Source of the DNA: Hetaerina americana
Lineage: Eukaryota; Arthropoda; Insecta; Odonata; Calopterygidae
Assembly: GCA_022747635.1 (NCBI GenBank)
Contig: JAKTNV010000076.1
Span: 1,116,001-1,180,000, forward strand
Direction: 5' to 3'
DNA length: 64,000 nucleotides
The translations under genes and the position numbers were made by a program. Under the pieces are notes generated by a model. It saw only the letters and a program-made list of their open reading frames with translations, was not told the origin of the DNA and ran no database searches. The stretch's first letter is position 1. Each line of letters begins with the position of its first letter. Below are positions 20,874 through 32,070 of this stretch, in pieces.

Positions 20874-22039
20874 CTGTATGGGAGAGACGAAAACAATTTA
20901 GGGTTTCGTGAAAGGCATGGGACGAACCCTTTTTCGCAAGGGACCCCGTTACCAGTAATCTTCAATGGTGAATAAAAAGCACCAATTAAATCTGGCGCGT
21001 GCACATGTATTTTCGGTGGGTAAGGTGAGCAAAAGGAGAGTCCTCTTTTTCTTCTGCTGAGTCCCAAATGATCTCCCGGGAACTCAATATAATCTTTGGT
21101 ATACACCAAATATGACAGACCATAAACTAGAAGCCAGTCTTACTTCCTCCCTCGCATCCCCATCACTGTTAGGGAGTGCAGACATTGAAACGGGATACAA
21201 AACAGTCTTCGCAGGGACGAGGACAGATGGGAGCGGTGGACCCGAATTCTATCCGAACTATTTCAAAAGGCTTATAGTAACGGAGATCGTCGAGTGTCGA
21301 GGGGTTGGTCGGATATTCTATCCACGCCTATGGTTCTCATGGACCTGCCTTTGAGCATACGGCCAACACAAATAGTCGACGGCCACATGCAGTATGCATT
21401 ACTATGTGCCTAAGCCTTTTGTCGACTCGCTTTCGAGGATATATTCAGTAGAAAGTCCAGTACTCATAGAGCAGAAGACATAAATTGCCATTTTTATTCC
21501 ATTTGGGAGGAACAGAGGACATTTTTTTAGCACAGTTGAACTTCTGTCTATTACAGAACTTTTCGATTAATAAAGGTCGGTGTAAAAAAAATCCACAGAC
21601 CATTTAACCAGAAATTCTGAAAAAAATCAAATGGTCTGCGGCTCGAGGAGAAGTTTACGGTAAAAATGTGCCAGCATTAACCACCAAGAGCCCTTAATAA
21701 TCACCCGACATCTTAAGAGACGAAAAGTTTCGTAATATACGCATTGACTGGGATTGAAACCCCCCTATTTATTCAGATTTAGTCAATCAATAAATTAGCC
21801 CCGTTTCCGGGGGCAATATGGGCAAAAAAAATAAAAAAACGAATATTTTGGTACAAAAGTAACACTTCTATAAAAGAAGATTCCAATGCTTCCGCTAAAA
21901 TATTTTTAAGCCAGTAAAGACAGGGTGTTAAACTTTTTCTGTTGAGCCGTTCGAATCATATGAATGAACAACAACGAAATTTTATTTTTATTTTCATTCA
22001 CACAATACCCTGCAAGCTACCGTTAGGGTGTGAGGCAGG

Positions 22040-22185
22040 GGGTTATTACACACTAGAGCCAAAACACCTTTCCCTCCTAGCGCGGTCTGAAAACGTTATT
22101 CTGATCCCTGATCGTGCTAGGGGAAAAGTGATACCTTAAAAAAATATCTATTCTACATTTAATCTCTTACGGTATTACTAAGTCG
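22040..22185. repeat. Unclassified interspersed repeat, copy A
   Basis: The core CCTCCTAGCGCGGTC, ACGTTATTCTGAT, GATCGTGCTAGGGG, then TATTCTACATTTAATCTC recurs in similar form at 27.94-28.08 kb. The two arms CCTAGCGCGGTC and GATCGTGCTAGG are near-complementary and would fold into a hairpin of about 12-14 bp. Family unknown. Confidence 0.5.
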
Positions 22186-25100
22186 CCTCTCTGCCCTCTA
22201 ACCATTATATTACAATTATAGAATGAATCAAATGAAAGTGGGCTTTTGGGCCTTTTCTGCCATTCCTGTTTGCACGTGTATTTCTTACAAAGGAATTCAG
22301 ATCTTATACATCCTCTACACTGTTTCAAGTTTTCCAACCCAAATCTCTAATCATGTTAGTCACGCAAACATCTTATGTGACTTCAGCTTTTCTTTTGTAA
22401 CTTCGCCAGTTTTTTCGTGAGCAATTTCGTGTCGGTCCCTAAGTTTGGCTGCAATCCTATTCCGGATCCTCCTATCTTTGTGTACTTCCTTTGTGGCTAT
22501 CTTTACATTTCGCATTACAGAGTGTTACATTTATTAAATGTTTTTGATATTATTTCTTCGATATTACTCCTCACTCCAAGCCAATGCTAAAGAGCCCTCA
22601 AGTACTTCACGCTGTCGAATGGAGGATAAGTTTGACGTTATGCATTGTCTTCATTGTGCTGTTTGCTTATAAGGTTTTCTTCAATATGGGTTCTACAGTA
22701 GCGCACAGTCTTGTATGTTCCCCGGTTTGTTGGCTATGTTTACAAATTTATGAACGTGCCGTCCTTTTCCCCAATTTTCCTCCTCAGTACTTGAAATTAG
22801 ATTACGCATTTAATGGATCATCGGTTACTAATGGTAGACTGAGGTCCGAAAATAATTTTGTTCTTTTTCCAGGGTCTATACGCGCCCTACTGCACTGCAT
22901 GACCTACTGAAAACATGAATTGATCCCACAACGAAAAGGAACATCGATTTCACCAGGAAATCTAGATTCCTGAATTACATTCCCGATTCATATTTCAAAC
23001 GCTAAGCTGTTTAAAAAATAAGCCCTTTTTCCATTACAACAGGAATGTTGAAGAAATTGAGAAATCCCTGACTTAGCTTCCAATTTTCCACACTGGCTGT
23101 CACCCTGAAATTTTACCAAAACGATTTTAAGAGGCTAGTTGACAATGTAAAACGTGATAATATCGCATTTGGCAAGGTACACGGATATTTTTCGTGAGTT
23201 TTTTTCATTTGAACGTGGCAAAGGTGATTTTTAAAACTTCCAGCGAGCAATCATGACCCAGCTGTCCGATAAGAAGATAATGGCGTCGTTTGAAAGAAGG
23301 ATGTTTTTACGATCCGAGATTCTATATTTAGTACTGGGTAAAACAGGCCGAGAAATACATCGAATTCTATTAGAAGAAGGCACTGAATATTATGTTATTG
23401 TAACAAAATACATTTTACTTTTAATTTTTTTATTTAAGGAGTTTAGAAATCTTTGAATACGCATAGTGGGCCATAATGGCTTACTAAACCTCAACAAAAC
23501 CTTGTTCCATGCCAAAGAAACTGCACAGCTGCTTTTATAACGTTGGACGCTTTCGAATGCAAAGCCAATTGGTAATACGAGAGCCATTTGGTGAACTGCA
23601 GTGGAGCATCAAATATAACTAAATTGCTTCCATACCTACAATGGCGTGAACCTTTTTTTTGCACACGCGCGAGTATATAGATATTTCCAATGGTTTTAGA
23701 AAGGAACGGGTTGGGTCAATGGAACTAAATGCATTCTCAAGTGCTCAAGTATTATTTGATTTGGTATTTTACTCAGGAAACAGCAAGAAAACTCACACTT
23801 TTTAAAAAGCGAACTCATACTCCTCATTCATAATTGGCAGGGGCTTGATACAGAGGAACAACTATCAAGCTGACTAACACAGCATTACTAAAACAACCAC
23901 GGCCCGCAAAAACGCGAAGTATATTTAGTTTAATAGTTAATTGATATTAATGCTGCAATGATTTCAGGTGCTCTCCATCAGGTTAAAGTTTATTTTTTTG
24001 CTCGCTAGTTGGCTTATACGCTGGCTTAGAGAGTCTGTTCGGCATTCAAAAATGCCTTGTCTGGTACTATGGCGTGGTGAACGATTACTTCCGTCGATTT
24101 CGGACAGCAGTCGGTAACCCTATGTCCGGTGGACTGTGCCCCACCAGCTATAAGGTTCGATTTGGCCCTCGAAAAGTTAAACGAACTCCCCTTCATATTA
24201 GGGCAAAAATTTTGTGTGCGTAATTTTGAAAAGCTTATCATGACCCACCAACATCTCCAAATTACTGGTCCAGTTCATGGCAAAACATTTGCCAGCCCAT
24301 CGCCTCCGAGACGGCAATCACATTGACTAATTGATTCGCATAATTATCGGAAATAATCCGATTTTTTACGCAATGATGAAGTTAACGTGACTGAGGTATC
24401 ATTGTTTCCCAAACTTTAATTTTGTTCCGTTAAAAAGAAAACATTTAGTTTGGGCGTTAAGTTAAGAGTTGAAATAGAAATTATCCTCAACGCGGGAGAA
24501 TATAAGTTTGCATTTGCCGAAATTGACACTTGTAAGGTTTACGGTTTGTCTGTGACTAATTTTACGACAGCTTCCAACGTTTTTTTTCCGGTGCGTTTCT
24601 CTCGTGATCCATCAATTGCGGGGCACAGTCCTTCCGAGTGGGGTTGCCAGCGTTTTTTAACTTAATTTACTTTCAATGCAATTAGCGGATCACTGAGTTA
24701 AAAGTTACTGTTGCGGCATCTCCCGCAGTTTCTTTGGAATTTAATTTACTTTTTAGCATAATCCAATCTAAAAACTCAAAATTTAGCCAATTCTTAATAC
24801 TGTAAGTAGTGCTGCCCTGAAATATGTAACTGAACATTGGTTCCTTCAAGTTCGCATCTTACGTCCACACATGCACTGTTCGGCATGACAAACGGAAAAT
24901 TCAACAACTCGTTTCAAAACTCCTTTTTGCTCTTTCTTTACGATTCTCTTTCTCCTTTGAGCTAGTCGTATTTGCTGAATTTCGCAATAAATCCAGGTAA
25001 TTTGCCGTTTGAGTTCCTTTTCAAAGTCTTAAGATTTAAAAACGTAAAGAAAAAAAGCTGGCAATATATTTTCACTTCATTATCAGCCTTAGACATGAAA

Positions 25101-27934
25101 AGTAAATAGTAAATACAAAAGATAGTGGATATATTTGAACACTGATACAGCCTACATTATACCTAAGACATTAGCTGTTACCAATTGTATCGACCTCTAT
25201 TTATTTTTCACTAATACAACGTAATCTTTCACGGACGTTAAGACACATGAAATGGCCCGAGTTTCCACTTTACGGGGCGACTGAAAACATATCATGCTTA
25301 CATGTACATGACCTAGGTTATGATTTGCATTTTTGGTATCAGGTCCCATAACCTAAAATATTCAAAATCATTCAACGGGCTATGTGACTCACACAACCAA
25401 CGTTAAAATATTCATGAAGGCACGACATGATATTATTTCCCGAAACTACTCGTGACGTTTGACAGCGTGCAGCTTGAGAGGGCGGCAGATGTGCATAGTG
25501 TTCCCCCTCCTCAAGGGGTCGAACAGAGGTGGCGGCCAACCAAGCAACGCCTCCATGTCCCCTTCCACCTCATCATGCCCCCCGCCCAGGTTTTCCCATA
25601 ATGGTTCCTTCGCCTACGAAGGGCAGAAGTTCGCACCGCGTCGTCAGCTGTTTTCAATTTAGTTGGCGCAATCTGCCTTCGTTCGGGGAAACCACGACCA
25701 TAAGCGCCATTCGTTTTATTGCTTCGCCGACCGAAAAGTTAATGGCTACATCGGAAATATGGGAGTTTAAGGAGAATGATTCACATGAGCTTTAAAAAAA
25801 CAAAATTCGCAACGCTTCGTGCGTGCCTTTATTCAAGTACGCTCCCCGGGATTCTAGCAATTGATGCCCACACGAATGAAGCACTGTGGTAGTGAATAGG
25901 GTATCTTTTTTCAAGTAGTTACAATTAAGGCCATGATGATTATTAAATTAACCATAAACATAGTAGTGTATTACAGGAGCATTACTATTCGTACCATACA
26001 TTTACAAAATATTGATAAAAAATCAATTGGAGTCAACAGCTTCGAATACGACCTCAATACAATCAGACTTTGCTTATTTCAGAGCCCGTGAATCGAAGAC
26101 CACACGATGCTTGAATTTGAACATCGTTGCAGCAGTAAATTGGTTACGTAAAGCAAAAGTATCGATTCATCGACATCGCGATTCATTTCAAATCACATCA
26201 TCCCATGATTGCAACCTCGCGATATTTTAAATTGGAATCTAATTCCTTGATTCCAAATTGTCATTGGCTTCATATCATACCATCGGTACTGTCCAATAAA
26301 CCCGATCTATATCCTTACCCATCGATTCATTTTAGACTTGAAGACCGATATCACAATACGCAGAGATTCGCAGTTTATAAAAGCCAAAACTCAACACCGA
26401 ACGGGGAAAGGTGTGAGCAGAAGAAATAGGACATGTCCAGCGTTTTAACCGGGACACTAAAAATTCTGATACCTTGAACAGAAAGACGCTCAACGTAACT
26501 GAAGGGCGCAATTTAAGCACGGGCGTGAGGCACGAACTCCGAGAAACATTTAAAATACGCTAACTGCACGAGAAAAATATTTAAAATATCACAACCTTTA
26601 ACTAATTTGCCGTCGACTTTCAAACTTCGTTCACAGAAATTTGGGGATGGAGAATATTGTATGGCCTTCAAAAAAAGTTTTGAGGTTTGAATGGGCCCTG
26701 CTAAATGAAAAAATCGCGAAATCCGTTAACCATGAAGCCACGGACGAATAGAAATGAGTTAGCTTGGACACTCGTGACCTTTGGACACTTGGGCCTCCAT
26801 CCCTTAGACAAATAACCTGTCAGTCATGAGAAGAAAGAACAAAATTTACGCATCTGAACACAAAAAATGCACGAAGAAATTATCCAATATTATTATATAT
26901 TGGCCTGATACGATAACACGCGGAGAGATGCAATTGAGGTTTTCTAATGATCGACCGCATTAAGTTCACCGAAGCGTGAAAATACGATTGAGGAAGGGCC
27001 ACACAACGGGTGAAGGTAACGATACTCAGGGCTAGAGAGCTCACCTGCGTATTCATATTCATTGTTTTCCAAAATTCGGCACGGCCGTCGTTAACGTGGA
27101 AACAGCTGAGGCGATTAGGACCTCGAGCAAGGACTGGAATGGTGCTTGAATTCGTACCTTCGCCTAAGCTTTATGCCCTCGCCCGACCCGAGCATCTGAT
27201 CCACGGCCATAAATAACGCAGAATTACCGCACAGCCGAACGAGTGTGTTTGTACGTGAGAATAATCTGACCCGACATTTTCCTCGCAAATAGGGTACGAA
27301 AATAAATATGGGAGAAACACCCGGAATAATCAACTAAGGCGGAGAATAAAAAATAATTAAAAAATAACCGTCGATTGAGACTTTCGTCCTAACTTTACAT
27401 CAGCGTCGAAGGTGATGTAAAAACAACCTCATTCCGATTGTTTTTCATGAACTCCATAAGAGTTTGAAGTGTGATAATATTTTCGAAAGTTTTGCAAGCG
27501 TTGAGATTAAAAGTAAATGGAAATGAATTGCAGGTACGAGCTGGACATAGGCGAGCTGAGATTGATATTAATCAAAGATACCCCTAAGCCAAAATAAAAA
27601 AATGAACATTAATACATTAATATTTCTGCTATCAAGAGACAAATCCTCAGTTAAGAAAGCGCGGAGGAAGAGAAGAGTTGACACTGTCAAGAAACCCAAG
27701 CCTGAGCAAGATTCGAAGTTAACTGGTTTCAGTTCAGTTATCATTACGAGTCTAACTTGGGCTGACTTCTTGCCTAAGTTATCGCCTCATTTCCCGCACG
27801 CTATGCAAACTGAAGATGTCACCTGGTGACCGACGCACAAGTATATCAGTAATCCTTTACTTAATTTGGAAGATGAGAATTTTCGAATGACATCGTCACC
27901 ACAGAATGCGGTTACATGCATGCATCTGCAAGTC

Positions 27935-28077
27935 ATCGCAAGGGACACCAGACTACTTTTGGCGCAAAATAATTTCCCCCCTAGCACGGTCGAACAACAT
28001 TATTCTGATATCTTATCGTTCGTGGGAAAAATGACATCTTAAATCTATTTGTTCTACAATTTATCTCCTAAATTTGA
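27935..28077. repeat. Unclassified interspersed repeat, copy B, interrupted by the LINE
   Basis: CCCCCCTAGCACGGTCG, ACATTATTCTGAT, CGTGGGAAAAATGACATC, TTGTTCTACAATTTATCTCC aligns by eye with copy A at about 75 percent. The alignment breaks at the LINE target site. The sequence right of the LINE (about 33836-33860) may continue it, which fits insertion into an older repeat. Confidence 0.5.
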
Positions 28078-28278
28078 GTTAGTAGTAGTTTTAGGGGTTT
28101 GTAGGGTGCGTCGACAGCTATGGTCATTTTGCACCACTGTCATAACGTAAAACTTATGTTCCTTTTAAACTAGGAATAAGTAAACAAATAAATACGAATA
28201 AATATATAAATAAATAAAATAAACAAAAAAAAAAGGAAAATGCTAAAATCAAAAGCATTAAAATTATGAGCTCCAAAG
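28078..28278 (-). other. LINE 3' UTR and terminal tail shared with SINEs
   Basis: 201 nt from the ORF2 stop to the 3' end. Read on the minus strand the last part is GTGGTGCAAAATGACC, ATAGCTGTCGACGCACC, CCCCTAAAACTACTAC. The same order of blocks ends the SINEs at 2.8, 13.0, 40.7 and 46.3 kb. It also has a T-rich tract and TTTATTTATT repeats near the middle. Confidence 0.8.
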
Positions 28279-31200
28279 CTAAAGCTGCCCCATTAACCCG
28301 GTTGACCTTAAAAAACTTAAGACTCGGTTAATAGACCCAGAGTCATCCCCTAAAATATTTTTTAAGTCTCCCCTTATCTTCAACATGTCTCTGGCCCTTT
28401 GGTATGTTGTGCATTCCGTCAGGATATGTTTTATCGTCAGGGGTTGGAAACACTCATTGCAGCGGGGCTGTTCTTTTACCTCCGCAAAGAGGTACGAATG
28501 AGTGAGGGCAGAGTGTCCTATTCTCAGGCGCGTAATCATGACCTCTTCCCTCCGAATTTTCCGGATGGAAGAGGACCATGGTGAAACGACCGGTTTTATT
28601 GCCCTGAGTTTATTATTTTGCAGAGACTGCCAAGTCTCCTTCCACTGATGCAGGACCGAGTTCCGCAAGGCAGCCTTTACGTCCTCCATTGGAACCAAGG
28701 TGGAGTCGGTCTCGGGTTTTCGAAGGGCATCCTTCGCTGCCTGGTCAGCTTTTTCGTTACCTCTTATGCCGACGTGACCAGGAGTCCATATAAAGGAGAC
28801 CCTGTTCCCCTTTCTCTGAAGGGACAACAGGGTATAATGGATCTCCTGGACTATCGGGTGCACAGGTGCAAAGACCGATATAGATTTTAGGGCGCTCAAC
28901 GAGTCTGTGCAGATGAGGAAAGAGCCATCGCTTTCTTTTATTTCTCCTAGGGCCGTCCTTATGGCTGACAGCTCGGCTGTGAAAATGCTGCAAGAAGTGT
29001 GCAGTTTTTTCCTCACGACTCCATGGTAGTGGGACACGACCGCATAGGCACATGCAGATTCTGACTTTGACCCGTCGGTGTAGACTGGGACAAAGTCAGA
29101 AAGTGAGCCGAGGACGGCACTGAAGAGCTGCTGGTATTCGGAATTGGTCGTCTTGGCTTTGCGGCGTGCACTGGCAATGAGTTTAATATCCGGCATTGGC
29201 GTTAACCAAGGCGGGTACTTAGCATAGGAGACGGGGCATACTTGAGGAAATGTAAAATTTACCGCGTTAATAAAATCATTAAAACGAACGGCAAAGGGCC
29301 TAGTTGCCCTTCTCCGCCTGTTAAATAAGTCTAAAAACCGTTGGTTAAAAACTATGTTAAAACAAGGGTGGATTGTCTCTGATAAAATTTTACAGGCATA
29401 GTTGCCCATTAAAATCATCCTGCGGGTTTCCAACGGAGGCTCCCCTGCGTCTGCAAGTAAGCTTGGGACTGGGCTTGTTCTAAATGCCCCGGTGGCCAAC
29501 CGTATCCCAGCATTGTGGACACATGTAAGTGGTCTCAAGTAAGACTCTCGTCCTGAGGAATACACCATGGAACCATAGTCCAGCTTGGATCGCACCAAGC
29601 CTCTGTACAATAAAAGCATGCTGGTGCGGTCTGCTCCCCAAGTGGAGTGAGTTAAAAACTTTAAAACGTTGAGGGTTTGGCGACACCTCTCACGTAACAC
29701 GCGGATATGCTCCCGCCAGTTCAGCTTTTGGTCCAGGATCATGCCGAGAAAGCGGACGGACTCCACAAATGGAAGAATCCTACCCAACAGGGTTAGGGTC
29801 GGGGTAACGTGGTAACCGCGAAGACGGTGAAAGTGCACGCATTTCGTTTTCTCCATGGAGAAACGAAATCCGTTCTTTCGCGACCACTCTCCCAGTTTGT
29901 TTAGAGTCACCTGGGCTTGCCTGGAAGCGTTTGGCAGTCGTGTCGACCGGCAAAATATGGCTAGGTCGTCCACATAGAGCGATGCCATCACCGGGGCATT
30001 GATGCATTCCACCACGTCGTTGATGGCGATGGCAAATAACGTCACGCTCAGTACTGAACCCTGGGGTACCCCGTTCTCCTGTGTAAAAGATCGGGAAAAG
30101 TGCTTCCCAGTCCTTACTTTAAAAAGGCGGTTGGTTAAAAAATTTCTGATAAATAGGGCCATGTTGCCTCTAAATCCCCACTTGTGGAGCGTGTTGAGGA
30201 TTCTCCATCGCCACACACTATCATAGGCCTTCTCCAGGTCGAAGAAGACTGCTATGACGTGTTGACGTTGGAGAAAGGCTTCCTGGATGAAGTTCTCAGT
30301 GCGAACCAGATGGTCTGTCGTGGACCTGCCACGCCGAAAGCCGCACTGAGCGTCGGAGAGCAGGTGTCGACTCTCCAAGCACCACATGAGACGTCGGTTT
30401 ACCATCCGTTCCATCACCTTGCACAGGCAGCTGGTGAGAGATATGGGACGGTAGTTGTTCGGGTCATTTTTGTCCTTGCCCTGTTTTGGGATTGGTATCA
30501 CGATGGACTCTCGCCAGGCATTTGGAAAACTGCCCTCGTTCCAGAGTTGGTTGAGGGTGTTTAGGACCTCCCCAATCGCGGTTTCCGGAATGTTCCGGAG
30601 AAATGCGTTGTGGATTTCGTCCGCCCCTGGCGAGGTGTAATGGGAGTCTTCGATGGCGGATTTAAGCTCCCAGGACGTGAAAGGCTCATTGTAATATTCG
30701 CTTGTAGGACCTGCACCAAAATTGAGAGGGACTCTCTCGCATCGCCTCTTCCGGTTCGCAAAGCCCGCGGCATAGCCCTCGTCACTGCTATTGGCCGCGA
30801 ACTGACTGGCAAATATGTTGCTTATTTCGGCAGGTGAATTAACCACCCGGCCAGCAACAAGCAATGGCGAGATGACAAATGAGCCCTTGGACCCGGAGAT
30901 TTTCTTGACTTTGTCCCATACCTGACCAAGTGGCGTGCGATGGTTGATGGTAGAGACGTATTCTATCCAGGAAGCCCTCTTGGCCTCCTTCACGGCCCTT
31001 CGAGCTCGCGCTCTCAGGCGGCGGTACGATGCCAGATTAGTTGCCGTGGGATATTTTCTAAAAATATTCAATGCTTTTTTCCTCGCCCGAATCGCCCGGT
31101 CGCATTCCCCGTTCCACCAAGGGACAGGAGCTCGATTTATATTCCCGGACGTACGAGGGATACTTTTGGTAGCTGCCGCCAACAGCGTTGAACTTAGTTT

Positions 31201-31980
31201 ATCGACGTTGTGCAACGCGTCGAAACTTGCGTCGTGTTTATATGTAAACGTACGCTTGAAAAGTGGCCAGTCCGCACGGTTAATACGCCACTTTTCCGGA
31301 GGTTTTGAAATGGTGGGCGAAGAGTCTTCTTTAACGAGTAGAAGAGGAAAATGGTCACTCCCACAGAGATCGTTGTGGGTGGACATTTTCAGCTTTGGGG
31401 CTAGACTTCTCGAGCATAGACAAAGATCTATTGCTGAGAATTCCCCATTGAAGCTGTTAAAACGGGTTTTTTCGCCGCTATTTAATAAAAACAGGTTAAA
31501 ATCCTCAATAAAGTTGGATAAAATTCGACCTCTCCTATTACTTTGGGTTTCTGGCCCTCCCCAGAGAGGATCATGGGCATTAAAATCTCCCATCAAAATG
31601 AACGGCTGAGGAAGCTGGTGGACAAGGGCTTCAAGGTTCAGGCGAGTCACCGGTGCACCCTCTGGCAGATACACGTTGCATAACGTCATCCTCTCAGGGG
31701 TGTGCACCGTGACAGCGACGGCCTGGAATGGAGAGTTCAGTTGGACTCGCGAGGTGTAAAGGGCCCCACGGGCCGCAACCGCTACTCCCCCTTGGGCTCG
31801 TTGGCCACTTAGGTCATCCATTCTAAAAACAGTGAACCCCTTCAGAATACCCTTATCTTCAGCCTTAAAATGGGTCTCTTGGAGACAAATACAAGAGGGT
31901 TTAAAATCTTGGATTAAAATGGCCAGCTCCTCCTTGTGCCGATAAAAACCATTGCAGTTCCACTGCAGAATGGAACACAT
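28279..31980 (-). CDS. LINE ORF2: endonuclease, reverse transcriptase, RNase H
   Basis: A 1233-residue polyprotein for target-primed reverse transcription. Residues 1-215 are an exonuclease-endonuclease-phosphatase domain: WNCNG at 7-11, QETHF with Glu35, GDFNAHDP with Asp132 and Asn134, and SDH at 208-210. The reverse transcriptase spans about 480-760, with NNYRPISLTS, FFDLEKAYDS (Asp581), NGVPQGSVLS and the YVDD box at 669-672. RNase H spans about 963-1090 with Asp969 (YTDGS), Glu1003 (TAELSAI), Asp1026 (CTDSLSA), WTPGHVGI and Asp1079 (NEKADQA). A C-terminal C-x2-C-x7-H-x4-C knuckle lies at 1174-1190. No stops or frameshifts. The first ATG is next to the WNCNG motif, so this start is likely correct. 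Confidence 0.95.
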   Translation of the reverse strand: MCSILQWNCNGFYRHKEELAILIQDFKPSCICLQETHFKAEDKGILKGFTVFRMDDLSGQRAQGGVAVAARGALYTSRVQLNSPFQAVAVTVHTPERMTLCNVYLPEGAPVTRLNLEALVHQLPQPFILMGDFNAHDPLWGGPETQSNRRGRILSNFIEDFNLFLLNSGEKTRFNSFNGEFSAIDLCLCSRSLAPKLKMSTHNDLCGSDHFPLLLVKEDSSPTISKPPEKWRINRADWPLFKRTFTYKHDASFDALHNVDKLSSTLLAAATKSIPRTSGNINRAPVPWWNGECDRAIRARKKALNIFRKYPTATNLASYRRLRARARRAVKEAKRASWIEYVSTINHRTPLGQVWDKVKKISGSKGSFVISPLLVAGRVVNSPAEISNIFASQFAANSSDEGYAAGFANRKRRCERVPLNFGAGPTSEYYNEPFTSWELKSAIEDSHYTSPGADEIHNAFLRNIPETAIGEVLNTLNQLWNEGSFPNAWRESIVIPIPKQGKDKNDPNNYRPISLTSCLCKVMERMVNRRLMWCLESRHLLSDAQCGFRRGRSTTDHLVRTENFIQEAFLQRQHVIAVFFDLEKAYDSVWRWRILNTLHKWGFRGNMALFIRNFLTNRLFKVRTGKHFSRSFTQENGVPQGSVLSVTLFAIAINDVVECINAPVMASLYVDDLAIFCRSTRLPNASRQAQVTLNKLGEWSRKNGFRFSMEKTKCVHFHRLRGYHVTPTLTLLGRILPFVESVRFLGMILDQKLNWREHIRVLRERCRQTLNVLKFLTHSTWGADRTSMLLLYRGLVRSKLDYGSMVYSSGRESYLRPLTCVHNAGIRLATGAFRTSPVPSLLADAGEPPLETRRMILMGNYACKILSETIHPCFNIVFNQRFLDLFNRRRRATRPFAVRFNDFINAVNFTFPQVCPVSYAKYPPWLTPMPDIKLIASARRKAKTTNSEYQQLFSAVLGSLSDFVPVYTDGSKSESACAYAVVSHYHGVVRKKLHTSCSIFTAELSAIRTALGEIKESDGSFLICTDSLSALKSISVFAPVHPIVQEIHYTLLSLQRKGNRVSFIWTPGHVGIRGNEKADQAAKDALRKPETDSTLVPMEDVKAALRNSVLHQWKETWQSLQNNKLRAIKPVVSPWSSSIRKIRREEVMITRLRIGHSALTHSYLFAEVKEQPRCNECFQPLTIKHILTECTTYQRARDMLKIRGDLKNILGDDSGSINRVLSFLRSTGLMGQL

Positions 31981-32070
31981 TTAAAATGTTAAATTAAAAT
32001 AAATAAAAAAATAAATAAATATATAAATAAATAAGTTGACTAAAAAGGGAGATGACCAACTCTATTGAGG

